Source of the DNA: Medicago truncatula
Taxonomy: Eukaryota; Streptophyta; Magnoliopsida; Fabales; Fabaceae
Assembly (NCBI RefSeq): GCF_003473485.1
Contig: NC_053042.1
Coordinates: 39,832,762 to 39,896,761 of the forward strand
DNA length: 64,000 bases
Reading direction: 5' to 3'
Shown here: positions 41,682 to 52,700 of the stretch, one piece after another
Numbering within the stretch: position 1 is the stretch's first letter
Layout of the letters: the number at the start of each line of letters is the position of its first letter
Position numbers and translations under genes: made by a program
The notes under the pieces: model-generated
Database searches by the model: none
Seen by the model: the letters and a program-made list of their open reading frames with translations, nothing else
What the model was told of the DNA's origin: nothing

Positions 41682-43560
41682 ACTGGTTAAGTATACTATA
41701 AATGGGAATTATTACCATAAAAGGAAACTGTTTTTCACTTTATTATAAATTAATTACACAATTTCAATGCATTAACTACTATATAATTTCCTTTTTTATA
41801 TCCTTAAACAGTGATCCGGGGCACCGGTTAACATTTCCCTTATTTTTTTATAAGGGAAAAGTGGCCCTATGTATGTCTCCACAAGAATTCTGCATTATTA
41901 GAGTATCCAAAATATTTCCATAATAAAAGAGTTTGCATTATTAGATGTTAAGAAAATTAAAAGTAGTAGATGTGTATCGTACTCAATAATATTTAAATTT
42001 TTAAAAATTTGAATTCATCATTTTTAGTATAATATTTCTATTTTTATCCTCTTATTCAATATATATATATATATATATATATATATTACTTCATCCGTTC
42101 TAAAATAATTGACATTGTTTCACCATGTTTACTATTCACATAATATATTTTGATATTTTTTTACTATATGTAGGGATCGAGATTCGAACACAGAACATAA
42201 TGATGAAAGTGTTTATTGTGATTATGAATTATGTTTATGAGTGGAAGGAGATTTAAAAAAGAAAGCCTAAATTGCATTTTTGTTCCCTTAACTATTTAGG
42301 TAGTATCGCTTTGGTCCCTTAATTAAAATTCGATTTATTTTGGTCTCTTAACTTCTCGCCGATACACATTTTGGTCATTTATGTTAGTTTTAATTCAAAA
42401 ACGTTAGGTTTTCTTCATCTTCTTCTCCTCTTTTTCATCTTCATATCATTTCTATCAACCTTCAACCGCAAGAATGCTAAAAAAATTCCAAAAGAAAATG
42501 GTAAGTCAATTTCATGTGCTTTATTACCTTTCGTCTTAATTTTCTGGTAATGAATGATATCAAAATCAATTAGGGCGTTGTCTAAAATAGACCTACCTAT
42601 TACAAATGTTGTCTGCTATTCTCACACACATTTGTGGCATGGCTCATGCAACATCAAAATAGTACACCTTCAAGAGCAACATACAAGTATTCTATTAGTT
42701 TGTCTTTTATCTTTCTCCTTTATCTCTACACTTCTACATAATCATTATTTAGAGAAATTAAATTTGATGTTCTTAACGGTGATATGTGAATATTATTTAA
42801 AAAAAAAAAAAAAAAACGGTGATATGTGAATATGAGAATTTTTTCTAATATTCTGCCTAATTCAAGACAAGACATTTGGAACAATGCCAGTGTGTAGGTG
42901 ATGCCAAATTCGGGCCTTTACCTTTTTTTAGGAAAATTTAGGCATACCAAAACAAGTGTTTTCTACAAAGTAAAAATTGGACGGTAACATGTATCCAAAG
43001 GGTATAACAAACAGAGGGCTGTGATTAGCAAAAAAAAATAGTTCTTTTGCTCCACAATAGCGGTCACATTTGTACAAAAAATTATCTCAAAATAATTGTT
43101 TCAATAATGTAATTTTATTTGTGATTTTCCAATTGTATCAACTAATTAATTTTTTTTAAAGGAACTAATTAATATTATGTACACCACTCTTAAGTTATTA
43201 TTATTTTCTTTGCATATATGACAATGAAAACATACCAATATTTAATAAGGATAAATTAATAAAATTATCATGTTCATTCTTTTATTTCTTTATCGCTTTG
43301 TTTTTGTACAAATTTTGTTTGCTTTTTTAATTTGTGTGATATTGTCAAATACAACAATAAATTTTACATAAAAATAAATTACAATAATTATTTTTGAAGA
43401 AAATAAAATAGTTATATAATATAGTATTATTTTACATATATCAAATTATTAGTCATTAAGCATAACCTCACATAAAGTATTAAGTGAATATTACATGTAA
43501 TTACATCATTACATTCCTTCAAAAAAATGTAATTACATCATTACATGAAAGGAGGGAGGG
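41682..43560. other. Intergenic DNA with microsatellite and MITE fragment
   Basis: Contains (AT)n at 42059-42086 and a one-sided fragment of a 'ggtccctt' MITE at about 42270-42400. The open stretches at 41702-41923 and 42554-42829 have no recognisable features. Confidence 0.45.
42059..42086. repeat. (AT)14 microsatellite
   Basis: Uninterrupted at dinucleotides for 28 bases. Confidence 0.95.
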
Positions 43561-43639
43561 GCTGCAGCCACTTTAGAGCTGTCTCTGGACACTAAAAACT
43601 CCTCTAGTGTCATCTTAGTGTCAATTGAAGCTAAAAGCC

Positions 43640-43880
43640 TTGAAGGTAAGCAATAGCATCACTATCACGCAACTTGGCGTTAGCTATCATTGACGCTAAA
43701 ATAGAAGCTACGTCATGTTCCAAGACGCCGACGCTAACAAGCGTCTACTACTGTTGACGCAAACTTTAGTACGCCATATTAATATTTATATTGGTGTGTA
43801 GCGTCAAAATTTGTTACGCTAATGTTAAAGTCCAAAAAATATAAACGCTAATTTAGTTTTTGCTAAATATAGTGTAGGGT
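43640..43880 (-). mobile_element. Possible CACTA-element terminus
   Basis: Reading the minus strand from about 43875, the sequence opens cactatatttagcaaaaac and is followed by repeated (t)tagcgt/acgcta motifs (at least six in 230 bases, both orientations). A CACT(A) start with dense subterminal motifs is the pattern of En/Spm (CACTA) elements. The opposite end was not found, so it may be a fragment. Confidence 0.45.
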
Positions 43881-46600
43881 TACTGGTCGACACTAAAGAC
43901 CTTTAAATCTTTTTCGATAGTGATTGGAGCACGTTATGAAGACTTTAAATATAACTTTTATATAGACATCGCACCTACAAATTGCGGCATCTAATGAAAG
44001 GAAAAATCAAACTTACAAATTTTAGATATTGACTAAAATAAAATTGACTATGTTAAAGTAAAAATACTATGAATTTGGGTAGTGATAAGTCACCTTTCAT
44101 AGTACTTTTACTTTTAGTTAGACCATCTCGAATGGTAGTACTTATCACTAAAAGCATTGGTATCTATTAGATACCATCACAGATTTTGGGTACTTAATCA
44201 GATGAGAGTCTCGAATAAGCACTTTCCTTGTTTACGGGATCCACACTTTTTAAATATTAAAAAATTAAAATGTAATATAAAGTTATTAATAAATAATAAG
44301 TGAGACTCGTTTAAGAAATTAGTATGAAATGTTGGGTTGGAGGGATTGAGTGTTAATTAGGTAATATTATTAAAAAATTATAAATAATTGATTTGTATAC
44401 AAAAAAAATCTATTTAAGTATCCAAAAATATATTTTTCAATTGTGGATGCTCTTTGGTGTCTCTTTCTCGTTCTCACCATCATGTATGCTAGTGTGAAAA
44501 GGCTATCATTTTTTATTTGTATTATATTGATTTAATTTAATTTTTTATTTCCCATTTATATTAACTATATTATCCAAACATTTATATATTTTGATATGGA
44601 TATTCATATTTTAATTTTTAAATTCAAATTTATAAAAGATTATAAAAATAATTTGCTTAAAAAAAATTGACTAAAATTTTTAATTAGTTGTTTTTTGTTT
44701 GTTTCCAAGATATTGGTACCAGCTTTCGATCACTGCATAATAGTGACTAATCTCCATGAGGAGACCTCTGAGACACATAATGTGTGTTCTCCCCTCCCAA
44801 CTGATTTCTTTTCAACTGATTTTATTCTGTCAGTACAGTATTAAAGGATCGATCAAGTTGGATGTTTTGTTGGTTAGATATGTTGAAGAAATTCAGAAAA
44901 GTTTGATCTGGCTCAGTAATTACAAAGAGATCATAGCTCTGCTAGAAGGACCAGACAAAGACATTAGTTTAGTTGATCCATGATCTATTATGTTTTATTT
45001 TATTATGTGGTTTATGTTGTTGAATTATGTTGTTAAAATCAATATCTATATGGTCAGTTTATGAACCTGACTTCTACAAGAATATATCTTTTTTTTTTTT
45101 CTCTTCGTTGCACAAATTTATTTTTGTTCACACCGAAGGAACACATGAAGAAATACGAAGAGAGAAGTTTTCTGAAGATCTTCATCATGCTTTCAAAAAC
45201 CTCTCCGTTGAACTTTACACTAAAGATGTTCATTTAAAAAAACAGATAGATAGATAGGTAGAAAATATAGATTTTTATCATGTTGTCAAATATCTCTCCG
45301 TTGAACTTTACGCTAAAAATGTTCATTTTTTTTTTAAAAAAAAAAAAAGATAGATAGAAAATATAGATCTTCATCATACTGTCAAATATACCAAGATATA
45401 CAGGGTGCACGTCAGGCTCAGACTATATAATATGAACTAGTTCATCATAGGTTTTTGTGTGGTCCATATTGCACCGACAGTTTATGTGGTCCACAACGCA
45501 CAAAATAAGTGTGCTTGGTTCATTTGCTGTAAAACACAACAAAAAAAAAAACTCTGAAAAAACCTTCTGAATGATATGAACATCAAGAGGTTGCTTTAAG
45601 TTAGATCTTACTGTCTTGGCAATATAAATATGTCAGTTGGCAAGGCATCATGATCTAACTCAAAACAATCCTCTTGAAACACCTTTTCTTTCATCATTGT
45701 GTTGCAGATCTGATTCCGAAGTGGCTCTTATGAACTTGATCTAGTTGACCTTTCGAACTAAATATGTTAGTTGGCAGACCAACTGGATCAAGTACAAAAT
45801 TACATCTTCGAACACCTTCCCAGAAGATTCATCACTTCTGTTATTATGTTGTTTTAAGTTGTTTAATTATTTTGTACCTTTTTTTAAAAAAATCCTATGT
45901 CATTCGCCATTAAAACCTACCAAAAATCAAACTTAAACACAATCTGGTGCTATTCGGATTGTAAAATCTAAATTTTTTTTATAGAGTTTCGGATTGTAAA
46001 ATCCGAAACATCCCAGACTAGGTGGATTGTGGCGTTTCACCCAATGTTTGGACGGTTTGTGGTGTGTTTAATGCATTTTTGGTCGGTTGGACCATGGAAA
46101 ACGTTTTCTTTGACAATAGTTATGGTCTAGGAGTCTTTATGATGTCATGGTCACTGTTGACCGTTCATAGAATCTTTGCAATTGTTTTTGCAGTTTATGC
46201 GAGGATTCTACAACGATCAACACATACCTTTGACATCAAATACAACAGAAAAAATGTAGTTCGTTTAATTTCGGATTCCAAAATCCAAAAATACCAAACA
46301 ATCTGGTTCGAATTTTAGAATCCAAATATAGGGTATTTTCGGAAAGTTTATAGGGCGCGCGAGAAGAACATAAGGTGGGAAAAGTAAATCCGTCTTTTTT
46401 CTTATATTAATAGGTCTTTAGTAGCTGGCCCTATAGCCTTCTTTGCGGACTTGGGCTGGGACATAGACTTGGCTGAATTGCTGTTGACCAAATTTCAACC
46501 TTCTTTACATTTCTAGTTTATGAATCTGCTATCATGTCTTTATCTATTTTTTGACAAATAATTTTTGTCAGTTTACTTGATTATGTCTTAATTCATTTTA
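43881..46600. other. Intergenic DNA, no gene recognised
   Basis: Open stretches at 44756-44983, 45027-45257 and 46022-46318 are not assignable. A 50-base block (ccgttgaactttac then taaagatgttcattt) is duplicated at about 45205 and 45298. Around 45955-46330 short self-complementary ttcggattNtaaaatccga motifs flank a GC-richer block and may be the ends of an unknown repeat. Confidence 0.4.
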
Positions 46601-46609
46601 GTCAGAATT

Positions 46610-46770
46610 GAAGAATTGTAGTTAATTCATCCAACAATCAATGAAAGTGAACCTCTAGCAAATTTACAAGTAGGGAAAAAAAGTATTTGTAGTTCTTTGC
46701 CCCAAAGAAACAAAGGTATTCATAATTCTTCAAAGTAATTTGTGAATGTTGTTTTGACGCTACAAAAATC
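46610..46770. mobile_element. Small MITE, gaagaatt/aattcttc family, degraded copy
   Basis: Shares caatcaatgaaa and the terminal gaagaattg / aattcttcaaagtaattt pair with the copies at 47655-47805 and 59150-59330. Confidence 0.5.
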
Positions 46771-47419
46771 CCCACAAACACTTGCTCAATAAACCATTTA
46801 ATCCTCGTTCATCAAACATTAGAGAACTCTTAGAGCAATAATCAAGTTTCCCTTACAATCCAACAACACTCTACTCCTTTGTTTCACACACCTTTACCTG
46901 ATTAGAGTCACTTTTAGTCAAGACCAATCACCTGAGAAATATCTCAATGAGTCATCCCTCAGGCCCAGCCAGCATTTCAGCTCTATTTGGTTCTAAATAT
47001 AGAAGAGGAGGTGAGAATTTGTTTCCATTTCTAAATAGTCCAATGGTAAAATTCACACGTATAAAGCGATGGGAAATGAAGGATTGCAAGTTCGTGTCTC
47101 AATATATCAAATGTTTCTACAACCGATCATCTCTTATATACTTGTGGAACAAAGATGAAAGCTATTTTAATAGAGAAAAAGTGTAAAACTATATTTTTCA
47201 TCTTTGTATGGTCACATTTTATGAGATGATATTAAGTTTAAAGTTTATTCGTACCAAATGTCATCACTTTTGGAGGTGACCTAAACTTGACTCTTGAGTG
47301 ATTTTAATCCTTCCCTTATTCCCCTCCAACCACACAGACCCGTAAGTCCTAATGGATTGAAAAGGCCTAGCGATGCAGTTTTATTTTATTGTCCGCTTAT
47401 TTTCTATTCATATGTAATT

Positions 47420-47965
47420 AATTCTTGATATATATATATATATTTAAAGATGGAATTTTTACTTTTGAGATGTGCTATATAGCACGACATAGTAATAGCG
47501 GAAATCATGTGAATACAAAACAACATGGGAGAGAGAAATTTAATTTGTTAAAGAAAATAGAAGCATCAATCGGCGTTGAATGCTTCTTGGCACGACAATT
47601 TTACATGCATGGCAATGCACGAATCATTCAACGCCAATTGATGCTATCCATGAAAGAATGATAGCTAATTTACCCCAACCAATACATATTAGCCACATAA
47701 GCATATATTCATGAACTATCTTGACCCCACAAATAAATTGCTCATTTTCAATTGTTGGTGGATAAATTACCCACAATTCTTCAAAGGTAATTTAAAAAAA
47801 CCTTAACAAAATTGATGCTTCTATTTCCTTTAACAAATTAAATTTCTCTCTCTCATGTTTTGTTTTGTATTCTCATGATTTCCGATATTACTATCTAGTG
47901 TGCTTTCGTGTCGTGCTATACATTACATCTCTTTATTAAAAATAGTAGATCAAGAAAATAAAAAC
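47420..47965. repeat. Inverted-repeat hairpin locus with an inner small hairpin
   Basis: Outer arms 47420-47564 and 47816-47965 are imperfect complements over about 145 bases, sharing tagcacgaca, aaatcatg, gaatacaaaac, gagagagaaatttaatttgt and atagaagcatcaat. In the loop, agcatcaatcggcgttgaatg (split here: agcatcaat, cggcgttgaatg) pairs with cattcaacgccaattgatgct, making a second, microRNA-like hairpin of about 90 bases (47556-47646). A small MITE (47655-47805) fills the remaining loop. No known microRNA is recognised by me. Confidence 0.65.
47655..47805 (-). mobile_element. Small MITE inside the hairpin loop
   Basis: The inverted copy of 59150-59330: it shares ttattagccacataagca-like, tcatgaactatcttgacccc and ttacccacaattcttcaaag blocks with that element's complement. 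Short complementary ends, no coding capacity. Confidence 0.7.
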
Positions 47966-48063
47966 TTGAAAGAGTGAATCTTTTGTGGTTTGTGTTGTAT
48001 TTCAAAAGTATGAAGTGCCATATGACTCACTACTCAGACTCTGAAAGGGTTTATAGATAGAAT

Positions 48064-48735
48064 TAGAGTTGTTCAAAACCAAACCAATTCAATATAAAAA
48101 CTGCAAACTGAACCAATCCAAATCGAAACCATAAAAAACTGCATTTCATTTGGATGTGTTCGGATCACTTTTTTCCTCAATCGCATGGTTTGGTTTGGTT
48201 TGCAGTTTTCTTTTTACCAACCAAACCAAACCAAACCAAACTGCAACATAAGAAGAACACTAATTAAATCTATGTCACCTAGACAAATACTCAAAGAAAC
48301 TTAATGGAAACTTTTATAAATGACATATTTTTTCTCTTGTTAAGTTTCTTCTTTACTTTTTATTTCAAAATGGTATTTATGTGCTACTTGAACTTTTAGA
48401 GAATAATAAAATCTTAGTCTTTTACATTTCTTACATAATAGAATTACGTTTTGTCCACGTTTTTAATTTGGTTTATGTTGTTTGGTGGAAATGAAATTGT
48501 AATGTGGAATGAATTAAAAACATTGTCGAAAACATTGTTGAAAATATGTCTTGTTTTACCTTTTTAACTTGATTTTAATGTTGGAAGCAAAAAATTGTAT
48601 TGTCTCGAAAAAAACCGCACCAACCGATCCAAACCAAACCGCATTAGTTTGGTTTGGTTTGGATTGGATTTTATTTTAAAAGTCAACCAAACCGCATGCT
48701 TTTTTACCTTGCGGTTCGGATGACATTTAGCCTCC
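48064..48735. mobile_element. hAT-type MITE, 'aaccaaacc' family, copy 2
   Basis: Nearly identical over about 600 bases to 35780-36400, from ttgttcaaaacc to ttgcggttcggatgac. The left terminus reads tagagttgttc instead of taggggtgttc. The right end is truncated, lacking the second tail unit and the terminal inverted repeat, so it is probably immobile. Confidence 0.8.
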
Positions 48736-49521
48736 AATTGTTTTTCTTTTTTGAAATACTATTTTGAACATTTTTTCTTTTTATTTTTACCAAGCACAAA
48801 AATGAGCTTGAATTATTCATGACTCTAATCCCAATTTTGATGCTTATTAACCAATTCAACCGTTTCCACATTCCACAATATCACTACTATCTGATGTTAT
48901 GGATATCAGACAAATTTTAGACATGAAAAGAGGGGTTTCTATTCTGTCATCAAGCATAAACTTTATATAAATAGTGTTGGTAAGAAGATAAGTACTACTT
49001 TAATTTTTGTTAGTAAATTAACAAAGTGTCATTTTCAACTTTCTCAACTAGACACTGGTTCAGTTATCTCTCACCTAATTTCGTGGTGGAATTCACTTTG
49101 CTTTAGAAGCAAACAAAACTCTACAAGTTTAGGGTTATTTAAAAACACACTAGCTTTTCCAATTATCAGATGCTTCCAAACAGCTTTTCAATGTAAACAA
49201 CGATATTTTAAGTCAACTTGCATTAAAATTTCTCCAAATACATGATACATTACAAGCTTATATCCTTTCCTTTTAAATGTCCCCACTTTCCACTGACTCA
49301 AAAAACAAAAAGCTTAGAAAAAGAGCGCTTCCACTAACGATAAAATATTTTGGTAATACACCACCAACCCCACCATAGATATTTGGAGGAAAAAAATTCA
49401 ATAGGGTCATTGAAAATATTTGATTTTTCACCATGACAATGACATACTGGGCTCCTCTAATTTCACTTATTATTAGCAATGACAACTACTCCTAGTTTGA
49501 CAAAACTTGAAAAAATAAATA
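48736..49521. other. Intergenic DNA downstream of the bHLH gene
   Basis: No gene is seen. AT-rich, with no clear repeats. Confidence 0.4.
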
Positions 49522-49650
49522 TATGTTTGGTATCACGGCGGATATGACAGAATCACGGAGACTCACCGTGATTTTTTAAAAGTTATACAAATTTGCAAAA
49601 TCACGGTGGATCACCGTATTTCTCACATAACCACCGTGATACCAACATAT
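49522..49650. mobile_element. Tiny MITE with atcacgg motifs
   Basis: About 125 bases with ends tatgtttggtatcacgg and ccgtgataccaacata. The interior carries further tcacgg/ccgtga pairs, so almost the whole element folds on itself. Confidence 0.75.
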
Positions 49651-49772
49651 ACTACTATTAAAATATAAGTAAAATAATTAACCTTATGAAAAAGTAGGGA
49701 GAAATATTGGAGCAAATTTATGTCAAGTTTGTGGTGAGACATTTTTTTTTGTTAGCTACTAGGAGTAACATT

Positions 49773-52700
49773 CTATGTGTGGTTGTTTGATTCAGGCTTG
49801 ATGATTGTTGATGAGTCTGATTGAGGCATACGAAAAATTGCTGATGCTAGAGATATAGGCATTATGCAAAGTGCCTTGGATTGAAGAAGTTGCATAGCTG
49901 CACCAACATCTTCTTCCATAAGTTTGGCAACTTGTTGTTCTGTTCCATCGTTCGACCACTTCGCCCAGGCTTGCTGGTTGGTTCCACCTTCTATGTCCTC
50001 CCCCTGCATGCAGATCATATAGAGTTGTGTCAGAACCTATTAAACATTTTGCCCACTATACTGACACATAAACACCGATAATAATTTAAGAAAATAAGTG
50101 TTTGAATATAACAATGTGTTGGTATTGTGTCCGTATCCGACACCAAACGTGTTGGACAACGAATACGCCTACAATATGATTAAAAGAATATGAAGTAAAA
50201 ATGGAAGTGACATTTTCAAATTAAATGGTTCAGGTATTTGTTTGAATTATCACCTCCACTGCAGAAACGGGAACATCAGCTACAAGCTGAGCAACTGCAC
50301 CAGCTCCACCAAGTCTACTCATGCTCAAGACCTGTTTCAACATATGAGTCAAACTAAATGGCATGTAAAAGAAGATAGGTAATTTTTTTTACTTACTTCA
50401 GATAGTAGCTACAAAGAATTAAGCAGGTTAAAAAAAATAAAATTGGGGGCTAAATGTATACATCATACCTTAACTTGGAGCCTAAGGAACTTCACATAAT
50501 CAACAATTTCATCAAGCATCGCCGCTTTGTCAGTCTACAACCACAGTTTTATAATATTTAACACAAATGCAAATTATATATAGGCAAATGAATCAAGAGA
50601 AAATTGATCATACTATAACAACATTGGAAAACCACCAACCTTGTTGATGCTGGGAACTAATTCCTGTAATGCCTTCATTCTTTCAGCGATTCTTTCACGA
50701 CGCAGCTACATCACGTGCAAATTAATGAGAAATATGCAAGCTAAGCATTGCATTTAATAGACTTTATAATTGTTAACATAAAAGTGTAGCTTACCCGCTC
50801 AGCAATGCTGTGGGGGTCTGTGGCTTGGCCTCTTCTTGCTCGCACTCGAGGACGGATGCCAGGTGGTTGTGGCATGGCAGTAACTGACGCTGGATTTGGT
50901 TGCTGGCTCTGAAAGTGCTGCAATATTAATGCAATGGGATTACTAAGTAAGAAGTGGCTTCACAAATTCATAGCTAATCAAAATTATTATCATCGTGAAA
51001 AACTACAATCTTATTTTATTTACTACAAAAAACTATTATGAAATTGGGTACTAAAAGAAAGAATGAAACACATTATATGACTAGGACAAATAAAAAGTAG
51101 TTTTGAAAATAAACGAATCTTGATAAATCCCATTCATACATGTAACCTTTAGAAATATTTTTGTTTTAAGCAAGATTAAAAGTGGTATTGTATCATTCTG
51201 ATTCGGTGACATTCCAACTATGTTGGCATCCCAAAAAAACATTAATCATTTACAGCATCTTCAAAAGTATTATTATTCAATAAGAAAAAAGAAAACAAAG
51301 GTGAGGGCATAAACCAAATCCATCAAAACAAAGCTATCGGGAACGATTTTCTAAAAAGGAGTATTTTTTTCTTTGAAAAATATTAGGCAATGTGCAATTT
51401 GTACCTTGCAGCATTAAGTTATTTCAATGATTTATATTATAATATGGTGCCAAATACTTGTATGGAACTTGTGGTCTTCTATACTCATCCTTTTTGACAG
51501 AAATGTGTACTTTTAAACTATACTATTTAAATAAAAAATTGACTTAATGAGTTTTTTTTTTACAAGTAATTTATATTTCTTAATCACTATCCTACAATTA
51601 GAGTATTGAATTTGGTAAAACCCCGGAAAAAGAAAAAAGAAAACTTCAGCATTTGTTTTTCTTTGACAAGATTATATTTTTGTTGAAATCCTTGACAAGA
51701 GCTTAAGATGGAGGTCCCCTCAAAAAAAAAAAAAAAAAAAAACTTAAAAGATGGAGGAATCATCACCGACAATTATTATGATTAAGCGTCAAAATAAAAA
51801 GATATAAAATGTTGCACGCTTGCAAAATGTCAAGCCCTAACAAATAAAGGATGGTCCCATTCGGTACGAGGCTATTAGAAATGAGTTACCTTTTGGCCAA
51901 TGCCTATAATTCTAGGCATACTTTATGAATTAAAATGTGCAAATAAAACAAAAGAAAACGCGTTGGCGTAAAGGAAAATTCGCTATATCATTTATTAATA
52001 TCACACACTAAAGTGGTAGGTGGTACCAGTCATGAGGTAGTACTCATTAATCACTCATTGCAAAACTTCAAAACAAACAAAAAAAATTTAAAAATTATAG
52101 GACTCATTAACATTATAAATTTGATCTCACATTTGATGTCGTTTATATTTTGTTATATTTTTTAAATGAGTGAGGATCCGTTGATACCATGTGTAAGTCT
52201 AACAACCTACACCAAATCTTAGCCATTAAATTAAACTAATCCAACGACTTATATTTGACAAATTAAAAGGAATCAAAAGTGAGACACATGCAATTCCCTC
52301 TCCTCCTTCTTCTTTCATAGTTTCCCAAATTTGCAGCAGAAATTTTGATCCATTCCTTCTTCTCCTCTAACCGTAATTTTATTTTTTTTGGGTTGAAATC
52401 ATTCTTTCCAAAGTGCTCGTTTTAGATCTTCCATTAGACACAAACAAATCGGCTAGAGATTTTGATGCATATATTTAGACTAAATTCATGTCAATTTGTG
52501 GTTTATTTACCCGTTAATGAATGAGATGGAATAAGACAATCAAGCTGTAAATATCACTTCCTCTGATCCAATCTCTTTCTTGGTCTATTTCAAAATTGAG
52601 ATTGTTTGCCACCAGCGCTTTAAGTAAATTTAGGGCTAATCTTCCTAGAAATATTAATTCATACAATAAACAACAACAAAAAAGAAAAACAACAAACGAT

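Noticed and set aside
44756-45257. Two adjacent ORFs (75 and 76 codons)
   Set aside because: No recognisable domain, no supporting splice structure, and internal local duplication; likely chance open frames.
46022-46318. 98-codon hydrophobic ORF resembling a membrane protein
   Set aside because: It sits between short self-complementary motifs in repeat-like DNA; the hydrophobicity follows from T-rich composition and no family is recognised.
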